DNA from: a virus
Virus record (IMG/VR): IMGVR_UViG_3300021197_000746
Span: 1-35,607 of that record
Reading direction: 5' to 3' (one strand)
DNA: 35,607 nt
The notes beneath the pieces were generated by a model that saw only the letters and a program-made list of their open reading frames with translations, did not search any database and was not told where the DNA came from. The position numbers and the translations under genes were made by a program. Positions 21,037-28,177 of this stretch are shown piece after piece; position 1 is the first letter of the stretch; each line of letters opens with the position of its first letter.

Positions 21037-22847
21037 GCACTTGGATTTTCGATGTTGAGGTGTACCCAAACTGCACATTGTTTTGTAGCCAGTGTGTTGA
21101 GACAGATGAACGTCAATCGTTTTGGCATAGCGAATCAGGGTCAGCGACTAGACTCAGGATGTTTGTTGCAGACAAGAGAAAAACGTTCGTTGGATTTAAT
21201 AGCAATTATTATGACAGTATTATTGTCTCAGCTTGGTGCCAAGGTTTTGACACGAAAACCATTAAACACATTAGTGACACAATGATAGTGGACGGTGGAT
21301 TATCGTATCAAATTAAAAATGAATACAAATTGACCGATGTCCTAAACGATCACATTGATTTGATTGAGGTAGCACCAAGTTTTGTAGGTTTAAAAGCCTA
21401 CGGAGCAAGGATGAATATGCCTATGCTTCAGGACTTGCCCTATGATCCACACGAGACTCTCTCAGATGAGCAACAAAGTAAGTTGGAGTTGTACTGTCAA
21501 AACGATATTGATACGACTGCTGAGTTGTTTAAAAGGCTTGAATCAGAGTTAGAGCTACGGTTACAAATTTCCAAGCAATATGGAATTGACCTACGAAGCA
21601 AATCAGATAGCCAAATGGCAGAACACGGGTTTAAAAAAAATCTCAACCTCAAATCGTTTGATGTGCCAATTCCGGATACAATATCTTACAACCCACCTGA
21701 CTATTTAGATTTGCATTATGATGGAACTCAGGCTGTTCTTGATGACATTGCCAAAATGAAATTCAATGTCGATCCAAAATCTGGTCACATTAAAATGCCT
21801 GACAGTTTAGACAAAATGGAAGTGTATAGTCGGACAGGACGTTACAAGCTCGGCATTGGGGGATTGCATTCAACCCATGATAAACGTGTTACCCATGTGG
21901 CAGGGGATGAGTTAATCTTTGAAATTGATGCTGCAAGTTTCTATCCAACGATTATTTTAAACGGCAATTTATCACCGTCACACATCGGAGATAGATTTAT
22001 AAACGAGTACAGACGTATTTACGATGAACGTTTGAGGGCCAAAAGCCAAGGCGATAAGGTTACGGCAGATACACTAAAAATTAGTTTAAACGGCACGTTT
22101 GGAAAGTTGGCAAGCCGACACAGTATTCTCTATGCACCGGATTTAATGTTGGCAGTGACAATGACCGGACAATTTACATTGCTTATGTTGATTGAATTAT
22201 TAGAGCAAGAAGGTGCTACGATTCTGTCTGCAAATACAGACGGTATTGTTATCCGTGTTGCTGATTATAATGAACAAAACGTGCGTTGGTGCGTGCAACA
22301 ATTTGAGGAATTGAGTGGGTTTAATTTTGAATACACGCCCTATGAAAAACTCGCAATGAAAGATGTAAATAATTATATTGCGGTCAAAAAAGATGGCACC
22401 ACCAAGTCTAAAGGTATTTACAGTCCGGTATCACTTCGCAAGAATCCTACAGCCCCAGTGTGTGCTTATGCTGTCGGGCAGTGGCTTGCCCACGGTTCCA
22501 GTTTTGATAACACAATCAACAACGCATCTTTTGATATGTTTATTACTGCCAGAAACGTAGCTGGTGGTGGTGTGCAAAACGGTAAATATCTTGGCAAGGT
22601 TGTCCGGTGGTATCAGTCAACAAAAGCCACTGAACCAATTTTGTATGCAAACAATAACAATAAAGTTCCCAAGTCGGACGGAGCACAAGCCTGTATGCAA
22701 GTCGATGATTGGTCCGTCAAACCGGATGATTTGGATACTCAGTGGTACATCAATGAATGCATAGATATTGCACACAACATTGGTGCCGAGCACTTTTTAG
22801 ATGTCACAGAAATTTTCATGGCAAATTTTGGAGTTAAAAATGACTAA
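21033..22847 (+). CDS. Compact family B DNA polymerase with 3'-5' exonuclease
   Basis: A 604-residue replicative polymerase. Exonuclease motifs: Exo I 'FDVEVYP' (D7, E9), Exo II 'FNSNYYDS' (N56, D61), Exo III 'YCQNDIDT' (Y154, D158). Polymerase motifs: A 'DAASFYPT' (D299), B 'KISLNGTFGKL' (K349, N353, G357), C 'ANTDG' (D403), then a 'MKDVNNYIAV' strand like the KxY region. Motif C has Asn in place of the first Asp of DTD; the second Asp remains. The A-to-B gap is only about 45 residues, and the whole protein is much smaller than T4/E. coli PolB. Length resembles protein-primed polymerases, but a primase is present and no terminal protein is seen. It is translated from ATGA overlap with GGAG upstream. 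Confidence 0.93.
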   Translation: MSTWIFDVEVYPNCTLFCSQCVETDERQSFWHSESGSATRLRMFVADKRKTFVGFNSNYYDSIIVSAWCQGFDTKTIKHISDTMIVDGGLSYQIKNEYKLTDVLNDHIDLIEVAPSFVGLKAYGARMNMPMLQDLPYDPHETLSDEQQSKLELYCQNDIDTTAELFKRLESELELRLQISKQYGIDLRSKSDSQMAEHGFKKNLNLKSFDVPIPDTISYNPPDYLDLHYDGTQAVLDDIAKMKFNVDPKSGHIKMPDSLDKMEVYSRTGRYKLGIGGLHSTHDKRVTHVAGDELIFEIDAASFYPTIILNGNLSPSHIGDRFINEYRRIYDERLRAKSQGDKVTADTLKISLNGTFGKLASRHSILYAPDLMLAVTMTGQFTLLMLIELLEQEGATILSANTDGIVIRVADYNEQNVRWCVQQFEELSGFNFEYTPYEKLAMKDVNNYIAVKKDGTTKSKGIYSPVSLRKNPTAPVCAYAVGQWLAHGSSFDNTINNASFDMFITARNVAGGGVQNGKYLGKVVRWYQSTKATEPILYANNNNKVPKSDGAQACMQVDDWSVKPDDLDTQWYINECIDIAHNIGAEHFLDVTEIFMANFGVKND

Positions 22848-23154
22848 GGTTTATATTGTCCAAGCTCACAACAACAAAGATATGTCAGACGCTAGGCGGC
22901 ACGGGGAATTACACGTTCTGTATCCCAGTCATATACAGCGACCTTATGACACAGATTACTTGACAGGTGTGGCTCACACACAATTAAGAGATTTTTGTGA
23001 AGATGATTTTTTACTGTTACTCGGTGATCCTGCGATATGTGGAATGGTTACCAAAGTGGCATCCGAATATTCAGAGATTGTCAGGATGCTTAGTTGGAAC
23101 CGGATAAAGCAAGAGTATCACGAAGTGACATGGGATTTTGCAGATGCGGAATGA
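22840..23154 (+). CDS. Small protein, unknown function, beside DNA polymerase
   Basis: A 104-residue soluble protein: MTKVYIVQAHNNKDMSDARR, then 'GELHVLYPSHIQRP', 'CEDDFLLLLGDPAICGMVTKVASEY' and 'VRMLSWNRIKQEYHEVTWDF'. Alternating strands and helices suggest a small Rossmann-like or alpha/beta fold ('FLLLLGDPAI' as a beta strand and turn), but no family is recognised. I recall similar short proteins directly downstream of polymerase genes in marine phages. GGAG and a start that overlaps the polymerase stop (ATG 5 bases before the TAA) support coupling. Confidence 0.72.
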   Translation: MTKVYIVQAHNNKDMSDARRHGELHVLYPSHIQRPYDTDYLTGVAHTQLRDFCEDDFLLLLGDPAICGMVTKVASEYSEIVRMLSWNRIKQEYHEVTWDFADAE

Positions 23155-23183
23155 CAACCGCTAATTTCATAAAGGAGAAAAAA

Positions 23184-23936
23184 ATGTCAAAAAAGAAGGC
23201 TGACTTTGAAAGTCAATTAAGACGGGGTAAACAAAAAAAACCACCCCGAATTTGTATCTATGGAGATCACGGTATTGGTAAGTCTACATTGGCAAGTCAA
23301 TTTCCTGATCCCATCTTCATTAGCACTGAGGATGGTCTTGATACGTTAGACGTTGTGTCATTTGATCGGGCAGAGTCTGCGACAACAGTTGCTGAAAATA
23401 TTCAGACATTATTGTCCGGTGAACACACTTTCAAAACTTGTGTAATCGACTCCGTGGATTGGCTAGTTGAGCCTCTAATTGTAAAATCTGTCGAAGATAC
23501 CTATGACGCAAAAGAGTTGTCATACGGTAGAGATAAGGTAAAAGTCTGTGAAGAGTTTCGTGAAATTTTACAGGGTTTAGATTATCTTCGGGAGCATCGT
23601 GGGATGAACGTAGTATTGATAGCTCACAGTGCGGTCAACAAATTTGAAGACCCACGCACGGAGCCATTTGATAAATACGAACCAAAACTTCCTAAATATT
23701 GTAACTCATTGTTACAAGAGTGGGTTGATGCATTGTGCTTTGCAGCTTTTGACGTTGTGATCCGCAAGGCTGATACGGGTTTCAATACCACAAAAAATCG
23801 TGGTGTATCCAGTGGAGATCGTTTTTTGCATTTCCAACCCAATCCCGCTTTCGCCGCCAAAAATCGTTTCGATTGTCCTGAAAAAATTGAAATGAGTTTT
23901 GAAAATTTATCTGAAGTCATCCCAGTATTTAGTTAA
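23184..23936 (+). CDS. RecA-like AAA ATPase (Sak4-like, ssDNA annealing/recombination)
   Basis: A 250-residue P-loop protein of the AAA_24/Sak4 type: Walker A 'GDHGIGKS' (27-34), Walker B 'TCVIDSVDW' (85-93), a conserved 'NVVLIAHSAV' strand and 'LPKYCNSLLQEWVDAL'. Sak4 proteins are RecA-core ATPases that promote single-strand annealing and phage recombination, usually beside an SSB-like partner, as here. The start at 23184 has AAAGGAG; the longer frame from 23094 runs inside the previous gene. It is followed after 10 bases by the DUF669-type gene. Confidence 0.85.
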   Translation: MSKKKADFESQLRRGKQKKPPRICIYGDHGIGKSTLASQFPDPIFISTEDGLDTLDVVSFDRAESATTVAENIQTLLSGEHTFKTCVIDSVDWLVEPLIVKSVEDTYDAKELSYGRDKVKVCEEFREILQGLDYLREHRGMNVVLIAHSAVNKFEDPRTEPFDKYEPKLPKYCNSLLQEWVDALCFAAFDVVIRKADTGFNTTKNRGVSSGDRFLHFQPNPAFAAKNRFDCPEKIEMSFENLSEVIPVFS

Positions 23937-23946
23937 GGAGATCATT

Positions 23947-24423
23947 ATGCCTAAATTCGGATTTAATCCAAGTGAAGTTGCACCACAAGAACCTATGAGT
24001 TTTGAACTAATGCCTAAAGGAGAATATACCTTGAGGGCAACCGATGCCGAAGAGCGTCCAACAAGTTCAGGTGGAGAAATGATTGCTGTCACATTTGAAG
24101 TGGCAGATGGTTCTCATCAAGGACGAAAAATTTGGTTTCAGTTTAACACCAAAAATAATTCTGAAACTGCCGAGAGAATTGGTCATCAACAATTAGTTGC
24201 ATGGGCTACGGCTTGTGGAAGACCTGATGCAGACGATACGGATGAATTATTAGAACGTCCGTTCCAAGCTAATGTGGTTGTTGAAAAAGGCACTAATGGC
24301 TATGCTGATAAAAATAAGATAGCTTCGTTTTTGTTTTCCAAGGCAAAAGCCAAGGCTCCGGTTAAGCATTCTGAACCACCAAAGAAAAGTTCTAACGGTG
24401 GAAGTAAGTGGAACCTTGATTAA
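23947..24423 (+). CDS. DUF669-type ssDNA-binding-like protein
   Basis: A 158-residue protein with the DUF669 pattern: 'LMPKGEYTLRATDAEERPTSSGG', 'AVTFEVADGSHQGRKIWFQFN' and 'IGHQQLVAWATACG'. Members sit next to Sak4-like ATPases and are thought to act as single-stranded DNA-binding partners. The C-terminus is a lysine-rich low-complexity tail ending in 'SKWNLD', an acidic tip like the tails of SSBs. Ribosome site AAGGAG before ATG at 23947. The strong terminator and hairpin begin just 6 bases after the stop. Confidence 0.85.
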   Translation: MPKFGFNPSEVAPQEPMSFELMPKGEYTLRATDAEERPTSSGGEMIAVTFEVADGSHQGRKIWFQFNTKNNSETAERIGHQQLVAWATACGRPDADDTDELLERPFQANVVVEKGTNGYADKNKIASFLFSKAKAKAPVKHSEPPKKSSNGGSKWNLD

Positions 24424-24428
24424 GAGTT

Positions 24429-24503
24429 AACCACAATGGTGTGGTTATACCCCCAGACACAGGATTTACTAACCCTACAGCCTCCCTGTCTGGGGGTTTT
24501 TTT
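24429..24503 (+). terminator. Rho-independent terminator (rightward) with an extra hairpin
   Basis: First hairpin: AACCAC (24429-24434) with GTGGTT (24441-24446). Main terminator: CCCCCAGACA (24450-24459) with TGTCTGGGGG (24487-24496), then seven Ts (24497-24503). The 10-base stem and T run are strong; the 27-base loop is long. It separates the Sak4/DUF669 genes from the nuclease/resolvase pair, so expression of the latter must rely on read-through or an unseen promoter. Confidence 0.85.
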
Positions 24504-24524
24504 AAAAAATTATTGGATTGAATA

Positions 24525-25352
24525 ATGGTTGCTATACCACTTTCAGTTGAAAAACAAATTATCAAAAATATCTATCAGTCCTACCAGAAGAATCAGGCTT
24601 TGTATTTTCACAGGCTTGGAGCGTCTAATATTGGGACCGAGTGTGTTAGAAAAATATATTTTCAATGGAGAGTCTTTGCTAGGAAGCCCATAGACGGACG
24701 CATATTGCGTCTATTTGCAACTGGACACAACCAAGAGGACCGGATCATCAAAGACCTTCAACAGTCAGGATTAGAGGTCTGGGCAGTAAATGAATATGGA
24801 TCTCAGTTTGAGTTTCCTGATTCTACTGGTCATTTTGTCTGCCGTGCAGATGGTGTTGTTAAAAATGTTCCTCGTAGTTCAGAATCTCATTTGCTTGAAA
24901 TAAAGACACATAACAAAAAAAGTTTTAGTGCGTTACAGCGACACGGTGTGAAAGAATCTAAACCGGAACACTATGCACAAGTACAAATCAGTATGGCATT
25001 GGGTAATTTTAAACGTGGGTTATATGTTGCTGTCTGTAAAGACGATGAAAACTTTTATGTCGAACGTATTCAACCAAGTATTAAAGATCAAAAGAACCTT
25101 CAGAAACGTATTACATCGCTCGTAAACGCTCGTATGAGGCCAACAGGCATAAGTGATGATGGAAGTGCCTTTCAATGCAAATGGTGCGATATGCGTAGCG
25201 TATGCGTCAAAGAAGAAAAACCGTTATTTCATTGTAGAACTTGCCAAAATTCTGTACCGAGTCATAATGGGGAATGGCGTTGCACGTTACATAACGTAAC
25301 TTTAACTCCACAAAATCAACTTGTTGGTTGTGAGGATTACACAGGATTATGA
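24525..25352 (+). CDS. Cas4/RecB-like PD-(D/E)XK exonuclease with Fe-S cysteines
   Basis: A 275-residue nuclease. The active site is 'FVCRADGV' (D109) and 'LLEIKTHNKK' (E125, K127), a PD-(D/E)XK core. A 'YAQVQISMALG' QxxxY-like helix follows. Four cysteines, C40, then C218, C221 and C227, match the split Cys-(long gap)-Cys-x2-Cys-x5-Cys pattern of the Cas4/AddB iron-sulfur staple. A second pair of CxxC-like cysteines (C237, C240, C253, C269) forms an added zinc-type tail. It likely processes DNA ends for recombination. No CRISPR locus is present. The ribosome site is weak. It overlaps the resolvase by ATGA. Confidence 0.85.
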   Translation: MVAIPLSVEKQIIKNIYQSYQKNQALYFHRLGASNIGTECVRKIYFQWRVFARKPIDGRILRLFATGHNQEDRIIKDLQQSGLEVWAVNEYGSQFEFPDSTGHFVCRADGVVKNVPRSSESHLLEIKTHNKKSFSALQRHGVKESKPEHYAQVQISMALGNFKRGLYVAVCKDDENFYVERIQPSIKDQKNLQKRITSLVNARMRPTGISDDGSAFQCKWCDMRSVCVKEEKPLFHCRTCQNSVPSHNGEWRCTLHNVTLTPQNQLVGCEDYTGL

Positions 25353-25843
25353 CTATAACTGTCGGAATTGATCCGGGTTTAACCGGAGCCATTGGTATTT
25401 TGGAAAATGGGCAGTTTCAATCCGTACACGATATGCCAGTAATGAATAAAGGTGGTGGTAAAGTTAAATGGGAAGTTGATGTAACGGCTACGATAAATTT
25501 ATTGCGACAAAAAACTCGTAAGGAAGGTGAACCTGAAGATTTTGTTTCGTGCGTTATTGAGAGAGTTCACGCTCACCCGCAACAAGGGGTTAGTTCAGTA
25601 TTTAGCTTGGGTGACTCTTTCGGCAGTGCTCGTGCTTGCGTGGCAAGTGTCAGTAAGATCGAACTGCGGTATGTAACGCCTCAAGTATGGAAAAAATATT
25701 TTGGACTCACGGCAGATAAAGAACAGGCCAGAGCATTAGCCCTGACCATGTTTCCAGATGCTCCAATCAATTTGAAGAAACACTCAGACCGATCTGAGGC
25801 TTTGTTGATGTCTCGGTGGTTGTGGGAGACTGAGTATCAATAG
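25349..25843 (+). CDS. RuvC-like Holliday junction resolvase
   Basis: A 164-residue RNase H-fold nuclease with 'GIDPGLTGAIG' (D8), 'VIERV' (E71) and 'HSDRSEALLMSRWL' (H145, D147, E150), the standard acidic cluster. Phage RuvC-like enzymes resolve branched DNA before packaging. It is coupled to the nuclease by ATGA and is the last gene of the rightward block. Its last 25 codons overlap antiparallel to the Mom-like gene. A weak AGATTC/GAATCT hairpin with a T-rich tail (25842-25870) directly after its stop could be a poor terminator. Confidence 0.9.
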   Translation: MTITVGIDPGLTGAIGILENGQFQSVHDMPVMNKGGGKVKWEVDVTATINLLRQKTRKEGEPEDFVSCVIERVHAHPQQGVSSVFSLGDSFGSARACVASVSKIELRYVTPQVWKKYFGLTADKEQARALALTMFPDAPINLKKHSDRSEALLMSRWLWETEYQ

Positions 25844-26480
25844 ATTCTTTTGGATATGAATCTTTGATTTTATATCGCAGAGCCTGTTTCAATTCTTTCT
25901 TTTCACGTTTATTACCTAAAAAATAAATGTATCGATGTTTCTGGGATCGATCTACGACCTCATATTTTTCTGGGTTGGCTATGCGTTCTTCCAATGTACT
26001 CTGCGATACAATGGTCTTAGAGTGTAGATTAGAGCCACGGACAACCCACTCAGTTCTTTTAGCACTCATACCAGTGTAAACGAAGTTGAGAGCCTGATAG
26101 ATAACCCCAGTGTGGTCCTGAGCCGTGTCAGCGTAGGAAACAACCACCTTTGGTTTGGGCAATAGTTTTAAGGCACGGCTTACTAGGAAGGATGCTTCGT
26201 TTTTTAAATTGTCACGAAGTACAAGTCGATTAAGCTCAATAACATTTTCTTTGTGTTCAACGCCACAAACACCCTCGCATAATGAAGGTGATGGTGGAGT
26301 ACCAAACGAAACAATCCCCACCAGTGGCCCAATGCGGAACAGATCGTGAGGATTGTCACCTTTTTTAAATAACCCGAATGCCCAACTTATCGAGGGTACT
26401 CGCCTCGCATAGTGAATATCCAATATGAAAGGCAAGCAATCTTGATAGTTGATAGGCTCTACGTTGTATTCATTCTCCAT
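25767..26480 (-). CDS. mom-like: Mom-like DNA adenine modification acyltransferase
   Basis: A 237-residue protein with the Mom family signature: 'DIHYARRVPS' (H23, Y24), 'GIVSFGTPPSPSLCEGVCG', 'VIELNRLVLRD', 'FLVSRALKLLPKP', 'VVVSYADTAQDHTGVIYQALNFVYTG' (split over 112-137) and 'HRYIYFLGNKREKKELK'. Mom is a GNAT-fold, iron-containing enzyme that converts adenine in phage Mu DNA to a methylcarbamoylated form, blocking many restriction enzymes. Here it would protect phage DNA (inference). The ribosome site is weak: GGAG falls after the start codon, and the ATG lies 2 bases from the upstream stop, so translation may be coupled. The C-terminal 27 residues, polar and repetitive, are encoded antisense to the resolvase. 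Confidence 0.85.
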   Translation of the reverse strand: MENEYNVEPINYQDCLPFILDIHYARRVPSISWAFGLFKKGDNPHDLFRIGPLVGIVSFGTPPSPSLCEGVCGVEHKENVIELNRLVLRDNLKNEASFLVSRALKLLPKPKVVVSYADTAQDHTGVIYQALNFVYTGMSAKRTEWVVRGSNLHSKTIVSQSTLEERIANPEKYEVVDRSQKHRYIYFLGNKREKKELKQALRYKIKDSYPKESIDTQSPTTTETSTKPQIGLSVSSN

Positions 26481-26482
26481 TC

Positions 26483-27385
26483 TTAATTGCTCACTTTAGA
26501 AATGACAGCTTTTCTAGGTCTTTTGAAAAACCCAAACTTAGCATCTTTGTCAGACGGTGTTACAGTTGCTGTAAAACTAATATGATCACCTTTACCAACG
26601 AAAACAGCTACACCCTCATCATCATAAATGCTTGGTACAGAACCCCAAACTACAAAACCGTTTCGGTGATCTTTAACTGTCATTTTTAAAACTTCACCAA
26701 ATCGAGTTTCTTTCAAATCAACTTTGAGCACTTCACCCCAAATTCTAACTGTTCCCGTTGGTACATCTTGAGCCTTAGCTTTTTCTTCGGCCCATTGTGC
26801 TTTGATCTGTGCTTCTTTTTCTGCAAAAGTAAGACCACCGTAAATTGTACGCTGTCTAGCTAACTCATTTTCTATACGGAGAGCTTCTTTTTCATTTCTT
26901 TTGATTTGTGCTGTAGCCCGTCTTTTTGCACGAGTCTCAGGGGAAGTTTTGAAGGCACGTTTTTTTGCACCGCCACAAGACCAACATACTTTGTCTTCTG
27001 AACCCCATGCAACCCAACCCTTACCTTCGCACTTGTGACAATCTTCGTACCAAACTTTTTTGACTTTTTCACCAAAACCAGAGCCTTTGCATGGCTCACA
27101 AAAACGAACATATCCTATGGCGTTTTCATCTGCAAAAACGTGTTCTAAGTTACGGTGCTTTAAATGCATTCGACCATACCCACGCCTACGAGATGCTCGT
27201 TCTTCCTTAGACATTTTGTTGTAATTGCTGTATCGATCTCGTTTTTGCAACACGACTTCAATCCCATCATTCCAATAATTGGGATGGGTGCTTGATGTAA
27301 AACCAACACCCTTACAATTTATGCATTTTTCGATGTCGAGTCCGTCTTGGATGTTGTCTGAAAGATCGTGTTTTGTGCAAGCCAT
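26483..27385 (-). CDS. DnaJ-type zinc-finger protein with C-terminal OB-like domain
   Basis: A 300-residue protein without a J domain. Four zinc-cysteine pairs: C21xxC24 (KGVG), C96xxC99 (KGSG), C116xxC119 (EGKG) and C134xxC137 (GGAK), a DnaJ-like cysteine-rich unit with a 70-residue basic insertion. A charged helix spans 145-208, and then 'GTVRIWGEVLKVD' to 'KRPRKAVISKV' (about 211-298) is an OB-fold-like beta domain. It might be an SSB or RNA-binding protein. It is the first gene after promoter D, with the conserved ACGGAGAACTTAA leader, and lies 2 bases upstream of the Mom-like gene. In phage Mu, a small zinc-finger protein (Com) encoded just before mom activates its translation; whether this one does is unknown. 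Confidence 0.72.
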   Translation of the reverse strand: MACTKHDLSDNIQDGLDIEKCINCKGVGFTSSTHPNYWNDGIEVVLQKRDRYSNYNKMSKEERASRRRGYGRMHLKHRNLEHVFADENAIGYVRFCEPCKGSGFGEKVKKVWYEDCHKCEGKGWVAWGSEDKVCWSCGGAKKRAFKTSPETRAKRRATAQIKRNEKEALRIENELARQRTIYGGLTFAEKEAQIKAQWAEEKAKAQDVPTGTVRIWGEVLKVDLKETRFGEVLKMTVKDHRNGFVVWGSVPSIYDDEGVAVFVGKGDHISFTATVTPSDKDAKFGFFKRPRKAVISKVSN

Positions 27386-27413
27386 TTAAGTTCTCCGTTT
27401 TAAGTTATTCTTA

Positions 27414-27442
27414 TTTATAACCGTTTCCGGAGTAGATTGCAA
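27414..27442 (-). promoter_or_regulatory. Leftward promoter D with half operator
   Basis: On the minus strand: TTGCAA (27442-27437), 17-base spacer TCTACTCCGGAAACGGT, TATAAA (27419-27414), then AATAACTTAAAACGGAG. The spacer keeps CTACTCCGGA, one half of the palindrome TACTCCGGAGTA. The -35 is weaker than in the other three. It drives the zinc-finger gene and the Mom-like gene. The sequence is just past the end of the lysozyme gene, so it may also take read-through. Confidence 0.8.
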
Positions 27443-27446
27443 GTGT

Positions 27447-27911
27447 TTAACTTGACAAAAATAAATTTCTTTCTGCCATGCGTCTACGGTGTAAGCCACG
27501 AATAAATTTACCGCTGGCATAGGACCAACGGGGGAACTCATCCGGTGCAGTAGGATCACCCTTTATCACTTTCTTACGAAGTGTGCTTGCTCGGAGTGAA
27601 CCGGAGCCAAGATTATAAGCGAAACTTACAAGACTATCGAATTGGTTTTGCGTTAAATGGCTACAAGGCACGAGCCTGAGCACTGCTTGCTCGTATGACA
27701 CTAATTGTTTCCTAAGCAGGCTTTCTGCCTCATCTCTGGACATCTCAGGGGTATTCTGTGTTACCCTACTGCCATCGGCTAGTCGCGTGCTACCCCAACC
27801 TATGGTCCAGACCTTGGCAGAACATTGATAAGGTTTTGATCTAAATCCCTCAAACGTCTTTAATAGATCAATGCCACGGTCAGATGTTTTAGTTACTTTC
27901 TGGACATCCAT
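27447..27911 (-). CDS. GH24 lysozyme (endolysin)
   Basis: A 154-residue endolysin of T4/P1/phage-21 type. The E-8X-(D/C)-5X-T triad is E21 ('KTFEGF'), C30 ('PYQCSA') and T36 ('VWTIGWG'). Downstream markers are 'TQNQFDSLVSFAYNLGSGSLRASTL' and 'GLHRRRMAERNLFLSS', typical of the family. It hydrolyses the peptidoglycan glycan chain at lysis. No signal peptide or SAR helix is visible at the N-terminus, so it needs a holin. It overlaps the EF-hand holin candidate by 19 bases and is a lysis-module member. Confidence 0.93.
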   Translation of the reverse strand: MDVQKVTKTSDRGIDLLKTFEGFRSKPYQCSAKVWTIGWGSTRLADGSRVTQNTPEMSRDEAESLLRKQLVSYEQAVLRLVPCSHLTQNQFDSLVSFAYNLGSGSLRASTLRKKVIKGDPTAPDEFPRWSYASGKFIRGLHRRRMAERNLFLSS

Positions 27912-28177
27912 GCTTGCATACCGTAATAGGCACCAATAATACCAGCCAACGCCACAAACAGGGTTGATATGAGGCCCGACAAGGCTGTAATCCTACTGTC
28001 CGGAACCAACCCTGATAACAACACACAAGACAATAAAACCATAACTATAAAACTAGCAACGGTAATCCTGCTTTGGATGGTAGCCTTTTGATGTTGATCA
28101 GCGACCTGCACTTCTTCGGCACTAATAATTCCGTCACCATCACGGTCCATTTCTTTTTCAAACTTGATTGCGTTCAT
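27893..28177 (-). CDS. Holin candidate with N-terminal EF-hand
   Basis: A 94-residue membrane protein. Residues 11-22 form a perfect 12-residue EF-hand loop, DRDGDGIISAEE (positions 1, 3, 5 and 12 are D, D, D, E). Two transmembrane helices follow (about 38-58 and 65-88), then a short basic tail 'MSRK'. Size, two TM helices and direct overlap with the lysozyme gene fit a class II holin. The calcium-binding loop is an extra that I do not associate with standard holins. The ATG overlaps the next gene's stop (ATGA). Confidence 0.78.
   Translation of the reverse strand: MNAIKFEKEMDRDGDGIISAEEVQVADQHQKATIQSRITVASFIVMVLLSCVLLSGLVPDSRITALSGLISTLFVALAGIIGAYYGMQAWMSRK

Noticed and set aside
24525-25352. 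A CRISPR-associated Cas4
   Set aside because: No repeat-spacer array or other cas gene is present in the window; the neighbourhood is phage recombination, so it is treated as a general RecB-like nuclease.
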